Notes: generated by a model not told the origin, from the letters alone. 64,000 nt of DNA from Roseiconus lacunae (GCF_008312935.1 NZ_VSZO01000014.1:1-64000), one strand, 5' to 3'. Shown: positions 9,009-19,068, counted from the first letter of the stretch. Numbers and translations are program-made.

Positions 9009-11876
9009 TTAGACCTTACCAAGTCGAATGCCCAGCGGCAGCGAATCACCAAACACTGCGGATTGCTCTTCGCGTCCGAGTTGACCTCCTTGACGAAGGA
9101 GCGTGACGAAGTGCGGATCGCTTTCGCGCGAGACCAGATAGTCGGCCGCCGCTTCACGCGATTCGGCTGACAGGTCTCGGTAGCGGTCACCGGTGAACCG
9201 CCCCACTTGGGCGAGCGTGAGAGGCACTTCGTTTTCCGCGAGGTCCATCTCGATCAGGCGAGTGATCCAGTTTTCGGCCTTCGCGGTCGGAACGGTCGAA
9301 TTAAGCGGCCCGTAGGCTGGCTGCCGTGAACCGATTCGACCGATCGCCCAAAGCAACCCCGATCGCAATCGTTCGTTCTTTTTCTTGCCCAATTCGACGA
9401 GGGCGATATCGCCAAGTTCGACTTTTTCGGCCACTTTAAGCCGTTCCAGTGAAGCGATTAAACGCCAAAATTCGTTGGCTTCGTGTGGTTCGATTCGGCG
9501 TGATTTGCTACGCAGGTTCGCTAGCATCGGCGCCGCCAGTTGTTCTTGTTGTCCGGCGGTCAGCCCACCGGCGATCCGCCGCCACAGGATCATCGATTCC
9601 GTTCGTGATTGTGAAGCCGGGAAGGCCAGCTTGCCATGCAGTTTTTTCCATGTCGATTGGACTCGCCAATCATCGACGGCGACGCCATAGCCAGGACGTA
9701 AGCAAAATCCGCTCATGTTCAACCAACGGGCTTCGTGAGCGGGGGATTGTCGTCGACCGTCGTCATGGTCGAGCAGGAATTGCCAAAGCTCGCGAATCAA
9801 TGTCGGTGGCCAATGGTCACGTCCGGTGCCGATGATCGATTCGAGCTGTTTGATGATCTCGCGTGGCTTAATGGTCGGGTTGTTTCCGAAGGTATCTTTA
9901 ATCGCTTGGGTGCAGGCCTCGACGGTTTCGACATCGATGACACCGGCGATTTCGCCCTCGCCGGAATGACTTTGGCGATCGGTCTCTAAGGTACTGCGAA
10001 TATCAAACTCCAACTTCCATCGTTTGCCGCGTCCGGATTGATCGGCGTCGACACAGTACATACCGACCGTGCCAATTTCGCTTAGTTCCGATTCGATGAA
10101 GACCTCCAACAGCGAGTCAACACGACTTCGTCCCCGAACCAGCGCGGTGCAGATCGGTGGCAACGCAGTCATTTCCGATTCATCGATTGGGATCAACTCA
10201 CCGGCTCGATCGGCCAGGCGAGTGCTACTGACCCACAGGGGAAACTGTACCGGCTGACCGATTTGTAGTTGCAGCGGATGATCGTCGGCACGAAATTGTT
10301 GGCCCGCCTCGGCATTACCGGGAATTAAACACAGGGCTTTGGGCGGATGATCACTGACTTGCATGTAGTAGGACCGCCCCAGGTTTGCGGCGATGCGGAC
10401 ACCTTCGCCGCGTCGCACCATCGCATAGTAAGCGGCACCGTGGGCGACAGCCAAATCCAATCGAGGTGATGCCAACACGGTCGGACGCCACTGGTCAAGA
10501 TCGTCAGCATCGGTCGCAAACCAATGTTGCAGCAAATCGACGATGCGCGTTTGGATCGCACCGGCACTCATCACGCCACCGTTAAAGAGCACTAAATCCG
10601 GGCGATCGGCGGATTCTTGATCGTCGTCGTCCAAACCACTGCGGCGGTGCTCGGATAAGAATTCTGCGAGGTGCTTTGTAATCGCCGGGTCGGATGCGTA
10701 CGGTAACCCAAATTCTTGAAACCCGCTTTGTCCGGCGAGCGGTCGATCGGCTAGCTTGGCATTCGGAAAGAAACCATCCAGCAGGACGGCATCGACTTCT
10801 TCGCGAGTCAATTCAACTTGGATGGCTCCGGCAAGCAACTTCGCGCCTTCGGCGGCAACACTCAGTGTCATCGACTTGGGACGTTGTTGAGCCAACATCG
10901 TTTCTTTGACCGCCCGGGCCGATTGGACCATTCGGTCCCACTGCGTCGACGAGAGCGTCGTTTCGGGGTTCTGTTTGGTAAACGTTTGCTCGGCTAACTT
11001 GGCGACCGCCAAGTCCATGTTGTCTCCACCAAGAATTAGGTGTCGACCGACGGCGACCCGGTGAAACTGAACTTGGTCGGCGGATTCACCCGCTGGCTGG
11101 ACTCGGATCAACGTCAAGTCTGTCGTCCCGCCACCGATATCGCAAACCAAGATCAACTGACCGGGACGAACCATGTCCGCCCATTCGTTTCGATGCCGAT
11201 CGATCCAGGCATAGAAGGCTGCTTGCGGTTCTTCGATCAAATAGACGCGTCGCAAACCGGCGAGCTTGGCCGCTTGAATCGTCAGTTCACGCGCGACTTC
11301 GTCAAACGATGCCGGTAGCGTGATCACGATATCCTGGTCCTTAAGCGGATCATCGGGATGGTCGTGGTCCCAGGCATGACGCAAGTGTTTTAGGTACTCC
11401 GCCGAAGCTTCCAGGGGCGACATGCGTTGTACGTCGGGATCGCCATGCCAGGGAAGAAAGTCGGCACTACGATCGACACCGTCATGCGAAAGCCAACTCT
11501 TCGCCGAACTGATGCGGCGTCCCGGATGACGCGCCCCGGCTTCACGAGCGAGGACACCCACACAACCGGGAGTCGATTTTTTTGACTGACGCTGCTCGCT
11601 CGACCACGGCAGTCCCGAATCGAGCGCCGACGATTCCGATGCCGTCAGTTGGTAGTGAAACGAAGGCAGCGTTTCGCGTCGTTCGATTTGACCTAAGTCG
11701 ACCCATTGAGGGATCGTAAACGTTTCGACCTGCCAATCGGACTGGTCGGTATCAACAAAACAGAACGCACAATTTGTAGTGCCTAGATCGATCCCGACGA
11801 CGTATCGCGATTTTACTGAATCGGGATCTTGGTGGTCCTGTTGCGTGTCGTTAGATCGATCGGGAGACGCTGGCAT
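9009..11876 (-). CDS. Divergent Hsp70-family protein with C-terminal DUF3731
   Basis: 955 residues, much longer than DnaK (~640). The nucleotide-binding domain has phosphate-1 GIDLGTTN (28-35), phosphate-2 DIGGGTTDLTL (~244-254) and the adenosine-site VLFNGGV. Between phosphate-1 and ~130 there is an insertion not found in DnaK. The peptide-binding domain is poorly conserved. The last ~300 residues, with EARWLNMSGFCLRPGYG near 720, match the DUF3731 extension known from these Hsp70s. It is the last gene of a minus-strand operon after DUF2760 and a shorter Hsp70. No DnaJ or GrpE is nearby. Its stop is six bases from the convergent CRTAC1 stop. Likely a cytoplasmic ATPase with a special client rather than a general chaperone. 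Confidence 0.88.
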   Translation of the reverse strand: MPASPDRSNDTQQDHQDPDSVKSRYVVGIDLGTTNCAFCFVDTDQSDWQVETFTIPQWVDLGQIERRETLPSFHYQLTASESSALDSGLPWSSEQRQSKKSTPGCVGVLAREAGARHPGRRISSAKSWLSHDGVDRSADFLPWHGDPDVQRMSPLEASAEYLKHLRHAWDHDHPDDPLKDQDIVITLPASFDEVARELTIQAAKLAGLRRVYLIEEPQAAFYAWIDRHRNEWADMVRPGQLILVCDIGGGTTDLTLIRVQPAGESADQVQFHRVAVGRHLILGGDNMDLAVAKLAEQTFTKQNPETTLSSTQWDRMVQSARAVKETMLAQQRPKSMTLSVAAEGAKLLAGAIQVELTREEVDAVLLDGFFPNAKLADRPLAGQSGFQEFGLPYASDPAITKHLAEFLSEHRRSGLDDDDQESADRPDLVLFNGGVMSAGAIQTRIVDLLQHWFATDADDLDQWRPTVLASPRLDLAVAHGAAYYAMVRRGEGVRIAANLGRSYYMQVSDHPPKALCLIPGNAEAGQQFRADDHPLQLQIGQPVQFPLWVSSTRLADRAGELIPIDESEMTALPPICTALVRGRSRVDSLLEVFIESELSEIGTVGMYCVDADQSGRGKRWKLEFDIRSTLETDRQSHSGEGEIAGVIDVETVEACTQAIKDTFGNNPTIKPREIIKQLESIIGTGRDHWPPTLIRELWQFLLDHDDGRRQSPAHEARWLNMSGFCLRPGYGVAVDDWRVQSTWKKLHGKLAFPASQSRTESMILWRRIAGGLTAGQQEQLAAPMLANLRSKSRRIEPHEANEFWRLIASLERLKVAEKVELGDIALVELGKKKNERLRSGLLWAIGRIGSRQPAYGPLNSTVPTAKAENWITRLIEMDLAENEVPLTLAQVGRFTGDRYRDLSAESREAAADYLVSRESDPHFVTLLRQGGQLGREEQSAVFGDSLPLGIRLGKV

Positions 11877-11946
11877 GAATAAACGATGGTGAAACGGATG
11901 AACCGAAATCCGTTCGTGGAAACGTCTTTCGTTGCTATGTTTTCGA

Positions 11947-12011
11947 GATTAGCCGCATAGGGTTTGCCACGGCTGAGCTGATTCACTGGGGCTAACGGCC
12001 GTCGGCTGATG
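11947..12011 (+). repeat. Dispersed palindromic repeat, copy B, overlapping an Hsp70 stop codon
   Basis: It begins GATTAGCCGCATAGGGTTTG and contains GCCACGG, GGGGCTAACG and CCGTCGGC in the same order as copy A. Its right end covers 11992-12011, the last codons and stop of the upstream Hsp70 gene. Confidence 0.7.
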
Positions 12012-13866
12012 GATCTTTGGGTTCACGCACGTTGAATTCCATCTTCCACTGTTCGTCGGTTCGCGTCGAATGGCACCAGAGTTCGAACATTCCAAGCTCT
12101 GTCACCCGACTAACAAAACGCACCGGAACGAAGGGATCTTTGGTGCCTTCGTCACTGGATTGCCGAGGTAGCGTCAGTTCGATCGGTTCGCTCTCGACCA
12201 ACTCATCGGGCAGCCAGCGATCGAGCTGCGCCCCAACGGCGTCATCGCCACGCTTCGCCGAAGCGAAGAATCGGAATCTGGCGGGGGTTCCGACGATCAA
12301 GCCGACTTCGTTGCCGGGGACTTCCGATTCGGTCCCTTCTTCCATTCCCTGGGGAGCGACACAGAGCGCCCGAAGTGGTCGCGGGGCTCCGGGAATCGCC
12401 AGTCCTGCCGTTTCGATTCCGATGTAGTACGACTTTGCGGTACCGCCACGGATCCGAATTCCGCCGGTCTGCTTCGTCCAACCATAATACGCGGCGCCCA
12501 ACGCGACGGCTGAATCCAGTTCCTCGTGACCACCCAACACTTTCGGTTCGCTCGAACACCAGTCACTGATCGATTCTCGCATGCGATCCCGTAGGGCTTC
12601 GCCGCGGAACACTCCCCCATTGAACAACAGGTGCGTCGGCCCGATGAAATCTTCGGTGGGGACGTCGCCACCGGCGTTTGGCTGAGCCTGGCGAATTGTT
12701 TCCGCTTGATCAGACAAGAACGCGGCGACTTGTTTAGTAATCGCGGGGTCGGCTTCGTAGGGCAGGCCAATGTCCTGAAACCCGGATGCCGCGTTTCGCT
12801 CCGGTCGGACATCTGACCTGCACTTCGGAAAGAAGCCTTCGACGATGACTTCACGGGTACGGTCGGCGGTCAGGGGTGTCGAAATCGTTCCGCCAATCAA
12901 CGAACTTCCTCGGCCGAGAACGGAGATCGTTTTTTCGTTCGGGCCGTCGCTTGCGAGCAAGCTTTCTTTGGCTTCACGACACGCGTGCCAAAGTGAAACG
13001 CTTTGCCAAGGATCTAGCGAATGACCTTGTTCTTGAAGATCGGTGGCGACTTGATGCGCGAGAGCCAAGTCCATATTGTCACCGCCGAGCAGCAGGTGAT
13101 TGCCGACCGCCAGACGTTGAAGGCTGAGTTCGCCGCCCTCTTCCTGAACCGCGACAAGCGTCAAGTCTGTCGTGCCGCCGCCGACATCAACAACCAGTAG
13201 CAAGTCGCCGGCGGTCAGTTCACCACGCCAAGTTTCTGATTGTGAAGCGAGCCAGCTATAGACGGCCGCTTGCGGTTCTTCCAGTAGTACGAAGTCGTCA
13301 GGTAAGCCGGCTTCGATCGCCGCCTGGCGGGTCAATTCGCGTGCCGCGGGGTCAAATGAAGCGGGGACCGTCAGCACGACTTGTTGATGTTTCAGCGGGG
13401 CGTCGGCGTGACTTTCGTTCCAAGCGGCGACCAGATGTGCCAGAAATTTCTGTGTGCAATCGAACGCCGATACCTTGGGGACTTCCGGCGGTGATTGCCA
13501 TGGCAAAACCGGTTCGGTTCGTCCGATACTTCCATGGCATAGCCAACTCTTGGCGGCGACGACGACACGTTGTGGGTTCTCGGCCGCTTGTTGTCGCGCG
13601 TACACTCCCGCGATTCCGCTCGCCGGGTCAGAGGTCAGTGAGTGCTGGAGTGAATCGATTTCGCCGCCTCGCGGGAGATACAAAAACGAAGGCAGCGCCG
13701 ATCGCGTTTCGACTTGCCCCGGGCCGACCAATTGAGGGATCGGCAGGAGTTGCAACTCGGGCGGCGGTTGTTGCTTTGCCGAAGCATTATCCTGCGGGAG
13801 TTCGGAAAAGGCGACGACGGAGTTCGTCGTGCCGAGGTCGATTCCAACACAAAAGCGGGGAGCCAT
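11992..13866 (-). CDS. Hsp70-family protein without DUF3731
   Basis: 624 residues from ATG 13866; a TTG 21 bases upstream is less likely. It shows phosphate-1 GIDLGTTN (8-15), phosphate-2 VDVGGGTTDLTL, LLEEPQAAVYSW and the adenosine-site LLFNGGVFRGEAL. It aligns along its length with the N-terminal two thirds of the next gene, including the extra segment before AAKSWLCH, so the two are paralogs that differ by the DUF3731 tail. The substrate-binding part is divergent and lacks a DnaK lid. The gene lies between DUF2760 and the long Hsp70 in one direction. Its last codons (SADGR and stop) fall inside dispersed repeat copy B, so the native C-terminus may have been replaced. Confidence 0.87.
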   Translation of the reverse strand: MAPRFCVGIDLGTTNSVVAFSELPQDNASAKQQPPPELQLLPIPQLVGPGQVETRSALPSFLYLPRGGEIDSLQHSLTSDPASGIAGVYARQQAAENPQRVVVAAKSWLCHGSIGRTEPVLPWQSPPEVPKVSAFDCTQKFLAHLVAAWNESHADAPLKHQQVVLTVPASFDPAARELTRQAAIEAGLPDDFVLLEEPQAAVYSWLASQSETWRGELTAGDLLLVVDVGGGTTDLTLVAVQEEGGELSLQRLAVGNHLLLGGDNMDLALAHQVATDLQEQGHSLDPWQSVSLWHACREAKESLLASDGPNEKTISVLGRGSSLIGGTISTPLTADRTREVIVEGFFPKCRSDVRPERNAASGFQDIGLPYEADPAITKQVAAFLSDQAETIRQAQPNAGGDVPTEDFIGPTHLLFNGGVFRGEALRDRMRESISDWCSSEPKVLGGHEELDSAVALGAAYYGWTKQTGGIRIRGGTAKSYYIGIETAGLAIPGAPRPLRALCVAPQGMEEGTESEVPGNEVGLIVGTPARFRFFASAKRGDDAVGAQLDRWLPDELVESEPIELTLPRQSSDEGTKDPFVPVRFVSRVTELGMFELWCHSTRTDEQWKMEFNVREPKDPSADGR

Positions 13867-13943
13867 CGATATGTCTTTGTGGATCAAAAAGTTTGGGGCG
13901 GATTGGCCTGCCGGCGGCGACGCGATCTAGGAGCGTGGCGCGG

Positions 13944-14477
13944 TCAATTGCGCTGCACTTGTGCCGGTGCGATGATGTTTGCATCCGCATCGGCGCCGGA
14001 CCAACTCGGCAATTCAACCTTGCTTGCTTGCCATCCGTGGTGAACCAGTTTGGCAGAGTCAGCCTCGCCTTCGCCGATCCATTGGTAACGCATCGGGGAG
14101 GGGGAAGGCCCGACCGTCACCGTTTCTCCTTCGCCCGCTTCGACCAGCGGTTTGATTCCCAGCAGACGGTCGAGGACGCCGGCGCACTGTTTCAAACACG
14201 GGCGGGCGGCGGCACCAACCTGGGCATCGGCGTACTGATCTAAATCTTCGTGAATCAGATCGACAAGTCGTGCTTCGCGTTGCAGTGCGGCGAGCAACGT
14301 TAGCGCCGAATCCCGTTTCGGGGGCGGTTGGACGACCGGCTGAGGCGACGATTCGGGTTGCTTGGGGGCATCAATCGCCTTGACGTTCGTTCCCTGCATC
14401 GCCGCTTGGATCGCATTTGACTTGTCTTTGTTGCCGATTGCGGCAAAAAACGCTTTTAATGCAACTGAAAAGCTCAT
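13944..14477 (-). CDS. DUF2760 protein, first gene of the Hsp70 operon
   Basis: 177 residues from ATG 14477, with CTGGA about nine bases upstream. The C-terminal ~110 residues (ALTLLAALQREARLVDLI, then DAQVGAAAR and a long beta-rich tail ending ANIIAPAQV) match the DUF2760 family. The N-terminus MSFSVALKAFFAAI and a Gln/Pro-rich linker are typical of it. There is no signal peptide. DUF2760 genes are regularly found just before two Hsp70-like genes, as here, so it is probably an adaptor or client-recruiting partner of those ATPases; that role is inferred from position only. Confidence 0.85.
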   Translation of the reverse strand: MSFSVALKAFFAAIGNKDKSNAIQAAMQGTNVKAIDAPKQPESSPQPVVQPPPKRDSALTLLAALQREARLVDLIHEDLDQYADAQVGAAARPCLKQCAGVLDRLLGIKPLVEAGEGETVTVGPSPSPMRYQWIGEGEADSAKLVHHGWQASKVELPSWSGADADANIIAPAQVQRN

Positions 14478-14661
14478 CAAGTTGTCCAGGGTTTAACGTC
14501 ACAAAATGTCTTTTGTCAAAGCGTTGGCGATCGGAGTCAGCCCGTCAAGAGGCGAAACCGTAGCGGTCGGCAACGACGAACGGTGGGAGGGCACCGAGAT
14601 ACAATGGTGCTGTGTTTAGCGGATTGTACGATTCACGATTGATTCCCCGGGCCCGGGTTCT

Positions 14662-16080
14662 ATGAAAACTCCCTCTGTCGTCCTCGCGTCTCTGGCGTTG
14701 CTGCTGGCCGCGTTTGTCCCCGATGTTACCGCCCAGGTCGTCTCGCCGATCAAGCTTGGTCGAGGCGTCAACTTTGGAAACATGCTCGAAGCCCCACACG
14801 AAGGGGCATGGGGACTGAAGGCCGACGTGGGTTGGTTCAAGAAGGTCAAGGAAGCCGGATTCGATCATGTACGACTGCCGATCAGTTGGGGCTATCACAC
14901 CGAGAAGTCGCCTCCCTTCAAAATCGAAGAACGCTTTTTTAGCCGAGTCGAAACGTTAGCCAATGCGTGTCTGCGGGCTGATCTGAAATTGTTGATCAAC
15001 TGCCACCACGATCCCAGCTTGAACGAAGAACCGCTCGCCGACCGAGACCGCTTTTTGGCGATGTGGCATCAAATCTCGGATCGGTTCGCAGATCTGCCCA
15101 ACGAATCGGTTGCCTTCGAGTTGTTGAACGAGCCACACGGAAAACTCGGCCAAACGCCGGCAACTTGGGATGCCATGGTGGTCGATGCGATCCGCGTGGT
15201 ACGGCGAACCAACCCACACCGAACGATTGTGATCGGTCCGGTCGACTATAATGCGATCGGTTCACTTCACAAGCTGACGTTGCCGAACGATCCCTTGATC
15301 GTCGTCACGGTTCACTACTATCTGCCGTTTGATTTTACACATCAGGGGGCGTCTTGGGTGTCGCCGATGAAGCCGACCGGCGTGGCCTGGGTTCCGGAAA
15401 GTTTGATGATCGCCGGCGGTTGGAAAAACGAATCCTGGAATACCAAGATCGAAGGCAGCGAATCGGGGTTGTCGGTGGACTATGAAGCTGGTTGGGCAGG
15501 CGTCAAGCTGCGCGCGTCCTCAGATGTGAACGTACCACAAGCGTTTGTAATTCACACCGATCGGTCGATCAAACTAAGGCTCGCGCTCGTCCCCGCCAAA
15601 CGGTCCTCGGACGACGGTGATGATCCGGAACCGATCTTCGCGAAGGTCATCAAAACCGAAGCGGGGAAGCCAATTCGCGTCGCGCTACCGCAGAGCCTGC
15701 CCGGCCAATCGTTTACTACGATCTACCTACAAAGCCAATCAGACCAGCCGACCGCGCCGTTTCGCATCGCCGCCTTGGAGTTGGTTTATGATGGTCGCTC
15801 GCAAAGTTTGCTGAGCACGGCTGCCGAGGCGATTCACCATGATTTATCGCGAGCCGCGAACTGGGGAAAACAGTACAAGCGGCGAATTTATCTCGGTGAG
15901 TTCGGGGCGTACCAAGCGGGCGACTTGCGATCTCGCGTACGCTGGACCGCGAGCGTTCGTGAGGCCGCAGAATCCCTTGATCTTGACTGGTGTTATTGGG
16001 AACTCGCGGCCGGTTTTGGCATCTTCGATCCACAGACAGAAACGTTTCACAAGCCACTCGTCGAGGCTTTAATTCCCTAG
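14662..16080 (+). CDS. Secreted GH5 glycosidase with a large insertion in the barrel
   Basis: 472 residues with a signal peptide (VVLASLALLLAAFVPDVTAQ). GH5 landmarks are RGVNFGNMLEAP, DHVRLPISW, INCHHDPS, LLNEPHG (acid/base E157), VTVHYYLPFDFTHQG and YLGEFGAYQ (nucleophile E413). It should retain cleavage of beta-linked polysaccharides such as glucans or mannans; the exact substrate cannot be read. The two catalytic glutamates are 256 residues apart, well above the usual ~90-150. The extra ~130 residues (about 240-390) between the HYY and GEFG strands look beta-rich, like an inserted carbohydrate-binding fold. A dispersed repeat follows, then a sialate O-acetylesterase gene. Confidence 0.87.
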   Translation: MKTPSVVLASLALLLAAFVPDVTAQVVSPIKLGRGVNFGNMLEAPHEGAWGLKADVGWFKKVKEAGFDHVRLPISWGYHTEKSPPFKIEERFFSRVETLANACLRADLKLLINCHHDPSLNEEPLADRDRFLAMWHQISDRFADLPNESVAFELLNEPHGKLGQTPATWDAMVVDAIRVVRRTNPHRTIVIGPVDYNAIGSLHKLTLPNDPLIVVTVHYYLPFDFTHQGASWVSPMKPTGVAWVPESLMIAGGWKNESWNTKIEGSESGLSVDYEAGWAGVKLRASSDVNVPQAFVIHTDRSIKLRLALVPAKRSSDDGDDPEPIFAKVIKTEAGKPIRVALPQSLPGQSFTTIYLQSQSDQPTAPFRIAALELVYDGRSQSLLSTAAEAIHHDLSRAANWGKQYKRRIYLGEFGAYQAGDLRSRVRWTASVREAAESLDLDWCYWELAAGFGIFDPQTETFHKPLVEALIP

Positions 16081-16104
16081 GGCTTTGTTCCAGTTCGGTT
16101 TTAG

Positions 16105-16170
16105 AAATTGCCGCATAGCGTACGCCATGGTTTCCGTGAAACTACCGGGGCATGGCGTCATGCGGTGATT
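16105..16170 (+). repeat. Dispersed palindromic repeat, copy C
   Basis: It begins AAATTGCCGCATAGCGTACG and contains CCATGGTTTCCGTGAAACTA and CCGGGGCATGGCGTCATGCG. It lies 25 bases after the GH5 stop and shares TTCCAGTTC upstream with copy A. Confidence 0.7.
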
Positions 16171-16237
16171 GTAAAGAACGAGCTTAAACAACGCACTCAA
16201 TCCTACCTATTTATCCCCCTACCTGATTAACTGCGTG

Positions 16238-18448
16238 ATGAATCTCTATCTCCGTTCGCAATTGGCGTTTGTCGTGATTGCCATGTTTGGCTTTGCGTTT
16301 GACGCCACCGCCGAAGTTCGCTTACCTGGGTTCTTCGGTGATCACATGGTGCTCCAACAAGAAAAGCCGATCCGCATTTGGGGATGGGCCGATCCATCGG
16401 AAACCGTCAACGTAACACTGCTCGATTCCTCGGGAACCTTGCCCGATCGTTCGTCGACCGCGACGGCTGATCAATCCGGTTCCTGGAGCGTTGAGCTTGA
16501 TGCGTTGACTGCGAGCACCAAACCATTAACGCTGACGGTCGCCGCAACGAATCGCATCGAAATCAACGACGTGTTGGTGGGCGAGGTCTGGTTGTGCTCG
16601 GGGCAATCCAACATGGAATGGGCCGTTCGGTCGAGCAGCAATGCCGAGCAAGAGATTGCCGCCGCAGATTTCCCGTTGATACGGCACATCAAGTTTGCCC
16701 GTCGTCCGTCGAACGATCCACTCGACGATGTTGGTGGTGACTGGCAAACATGCTCACCCGACACGGTCGGTGGTTTCACCGCCTGCGGTTACTTCATGGC
16801 TCGGCGCCTGCACGACGAGCTCGACGTGCCGATCGGATTGATCAACTCGTCGTGGGGCGGAACGCGAGTCGAACCGTGGACGCCACCGATCGGTTTCCAA
16901 CAAGTCGAAGCTCTCGAGGACTTGTATCGGAGCGTTCTCGCAAAGACTCCGGGAACAGACCGATACAAGGAATTGTTGAGCCGGCATCTCGAATCGACGA
17001 AGACTTGGCTCGCTAAAGCAGAATCGAGTTTACAAGCGGGGGAACGGGTGACGGCCAGCCCTTCGTTTCCAAATGCTTTGAAGCCGTACACGAGCCACCA
17101 GGATCCGACGATGCTCTACAACGGTATGATCCATGCCATCGTCGGCTACCCGATTCGTGGTGCGATCTGGTATCAGGGCGAATCGAATCACAACGAGGGA
17201 ATGCTGTATTTCGAGAAGAAAAAGGCGTTAATCAACGGATGGCGTGAGCTTTGGAATCAAGGTGATTTTCCGTTCTACTTCGTTCAGATCGCCCCGTACC
17301 AATACGGCAACGAAGACAGCACGATCTTGCCGCGATTCTGGGAAGCTCAAGCCGCGGTTCAGTCGCTGCCCAATATCGGAATGGTTGTCATCAACGACAT
17401 CGCAACGCTAAACGATATCCATCCGCCGAACAAACAGGACGTCGGAGAGCGACTGGCGTTGTGGGCGCTCAAGCATGACTATGGGAAATCAGAGGTCGTC
17501 GCGGCAAGTCCTTCGATGAAATCGATGACGATCGAAGGTGATCAAGTAATCATCGAGTTTGAAAATACCGGCGGAACGCTGAAGACACGCGATGGTCAGC
17601 CACCGTCTCATTTTGAATTGATTGGCAACGATTCCTATGGCTTTCAAGACGCTACAGCCACGATCGATGGCAATCGTGTTTCGCTTCGTTCCGCTAGCGT
17701 TTCTAAGCCGACCGCGTTTCGGTTCGCATGGCACAAACTTGCCGAACCAAACTTGACCGGCGCAACCGGCCTACCCGTCGGTGCATTTCGTGGCGGTGAA
17801 GTTCCCGAATTTCCGACCACGGCGGCGATCGAACGTGAGTTCACATTGGTCTATGACTTGAACCTTAAAACGCTTGGTCGCTCGATCAGCTATGACGTCG
17901 ACAAAAGTGACCAAGTCGGAACTTTCGACCGAGTCGGTTATTTGGTCGAACTGACACCGAGTGAAGGCGAAGGGCAAAAGGTCTTTGTCGCAATGGATGC
18001 GTTTACCGATCAAGCCAAACTGCTGGGCGTCCCAACGATCGACTCGGGGGCCGTGTTTCAACAGTCGGTCAGTAATCTGGACGTCTTTTCCAACCAATCG
18101 TCGATCACCGGCGGACGCTCGATCGCGACGGGAAACATCGAATTTTGGCCAAGCAACTATGGCCAACGAAACCGGAGTGGTGTCACCGGGGCGTCTAATA
18201 CAGCGTACGACTTTGGTGACGACCCGGGACCTCCGAACGATGGTTATGGATCGATGCAAGTTCATAATCCGGGTGCGAAACAAACGATCTTCGCGGTCAA
18301 CAATTGGAAGTCCGGAAAGAATGCGGATCTTGGCATTGGCAATCGCGATGCCGAACACTCCGATTGGACATTCAGCTCCAACGCGTCGAGCTACGCCAAG
18401 GCACGACTGCGGGTCTATGTTCGTCCCCGATCAGACGCGGCCGAGTGA
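16238..18448 (+). CDS. Secreted sialate O-acetylesterase (SASA family) with C-terminal extension
   Basis: 736 residues from ATG 16238 (a GTG directly before it is possible). A signal peptide precedes the SASA hallmarks [24 protein letters not shown] (Ser124 nucleophile), [22 protein letters not shown] and [19 protein letters not shown]. Such enzymes remove O-acetyl esters from sialic acids or plant and algal polysaccharides. Typical family members have 480-650 residues. Here a further ~200 residues from about residue 535 ([19 protein letters not shown] to the end) form a beta-rich module containing AFVxx-type and GYGSMQVHN motifs. The gene follows the GH5 gene in the same direction across a repeat, which suggests a joint role in deacetylating and cutting an acetylated polymer. 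Confidence 0.9.
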   Translation: MNLYLRSQLAFVVIAMFGFAFDATAEVRLPGFFGDHMVLQQEKPIRIWGWADPSETVNVTLLDSSGTLPDRSSTATADQSGSWSVELDALTASTKPLTLTVAATNRIEINDVLVGEVWLCSGQSNMEWAVRSSSNAEQEIAAADFPLIRHIKFARRPSNDPLDDVGGDWQTCSPDTVGGFTACGYFMARRLHDELDVPIGLINSSWGGTRVEPWTPPIGFQQVEALEDLYRSVLAKTPGTDRYKELLSRHLESTKTWLAKAESSLQAGERVTASPSFPNALKPYTSHQDPTMLYNGMIHAIVGYPIRGAIWYQGESNHNEGMLYFEKKKALINGWRELWNQGDFPFYFVQIAPYQYGNEDSTILPRFWEAQAAVQSLPNIGMVVINDIATLNDIHPPNKQDVGERLALWALKHDYGKSEVVAASPSMKSMTIEGDQVIIEFENTGGTLKTRDGQPPSHFELIGNDSYGFQDATATIDGNRVSLRSASVSKPTAFRFAWHKLAEPNLTGATGLPVGAFRGGEVPEFPTTAAIEREFTLVYDLNLKTLGRSISYDVDKSDQVGTFDRVGYLVELTPSEGEGQKVFVAMDAFTDQAKLLGVPTIDSGAVFQQSVSNLDVFSNQSSITGGRSIATGNIEFWPSNYGQRNRSGVTGASNTAYDFGDDPGPPNDGYGSMQVHNPGAKQTIFAVNNWKSGKNADLGIGNRDAEHSDWTFSSNASSYAKARLRVYVRPRSDAAE

Positions 18449-18463
18449 TCGACCGTTTTAGTC

Positions 18464-18500
18464 CGGCCGGTCGTCATCCGGCCAGATGTCATTAAATTTT
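18464..18500 (+). terminator. Hairpin after the esterase gene
   Basis: GGCCGG (18466-18471) and CCGGCC (18479-18484) form a 6-bp stem with a 7-base loop. Only scattered A/T (ATTAAATTTT) follows, so it is a weak terminator candidate. Confidence 0.35.
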
Positions 18501-18653
18501 CGCGTTATCGACGCTATTCCAAAAAGATTTTTCGGCAATCGGATAAAGTGAACCTGCTATTTGTGGCAGTCTACTTGTCCATCATCTATATCTAGCTTGC
18601 CCCGCGCGGCAATTTCGCTGCGTGGTTTCCGCGACACGTATTTGAGACAAGTA

Positions 18654-19028
18654 ATGGTGCAAAAAAGTTTCTCTCTAGCGCTCGTTGCCGCGTTTGCCTC
18701 TCTCACCGTCTACATGCCTGTTCTGGCCGCCGAAGAAAGCGACGAGCCTAAGTACACGATCAAGCAGGTGATGAAGGAAGCGTTCAAGGGACCGCTGGTA
18801 AAGAAAGTCGTTGCCGGTGACGCTTCTGATGAAGAAGTCAAGAAGCTTCATGAGATGATGGTTGCGATGACCAAGAATACACCCAAAAAGGGTGACGAAG
18901 AAAGCTGGAAAAAGCTGACGACGGCGCTTGTCAAAGCGGCCGAGGCAGTCAAAGAAGATAAAGAAGACGGTGTGGCGATGCTTAAGAAAGCAAGTAACTG
19001 CAAAGCATGCCACAGCGAGCACAAGTAG
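18654..19028 (+). CDS. Small exported one-heme cytochrome c
   Basis: 124 residues from ATG 18654. A signal peptide (FSLALVAAFASLTVYMPVLA, cleavage near AEES) precedes a helical, Lys/Glu-rich body. The single heme site CKACHSEHK lies at the very C-terminus. A C-terminal CxxCH on a four-helix body is the arrangement of class II cytochromes (c'/c-556), although the sequence is otherwise typical of planctomycete 'cytochrome c' orphans. It is probably periplasmic and may carry electrons to or from the multiheme proteins in this window. It has its own strong terminator, so it is monocistronic or the end of a unit. Confidence 0.82.
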   Translation: MVQKSFSLALVAAFASLTVYMPVLAAEESDEPKYTIKQVMKEAFKGPLVKKVVAGDASDEEVKKLHEMMVAMTKNTPKKGDEESWKKLTTALVKAAEAVKEDKEDGVAMLKKASNCKACHSEHK

Positions 19029-19068
19029 TCTTTGCTAAACAGCGATTTCTTCGTCATTTTCATTTCGG

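Noticed and set aside
13242-14243. A 333-codon plus-strand open frame opposite the Hsp70 and DUF2760 genes
   Set aside because: It is fully antisense to two genes with clear family motifs, is Arg/Pro-rich with no domain, and arises from the GC-skewed codon use of the real genes.
17771-18358. A 195-codon minus-strand frame inside the sialate O-acetylesterase gene
   Set aside because: Antisense shadow of a clear coding sequence, without a domain.
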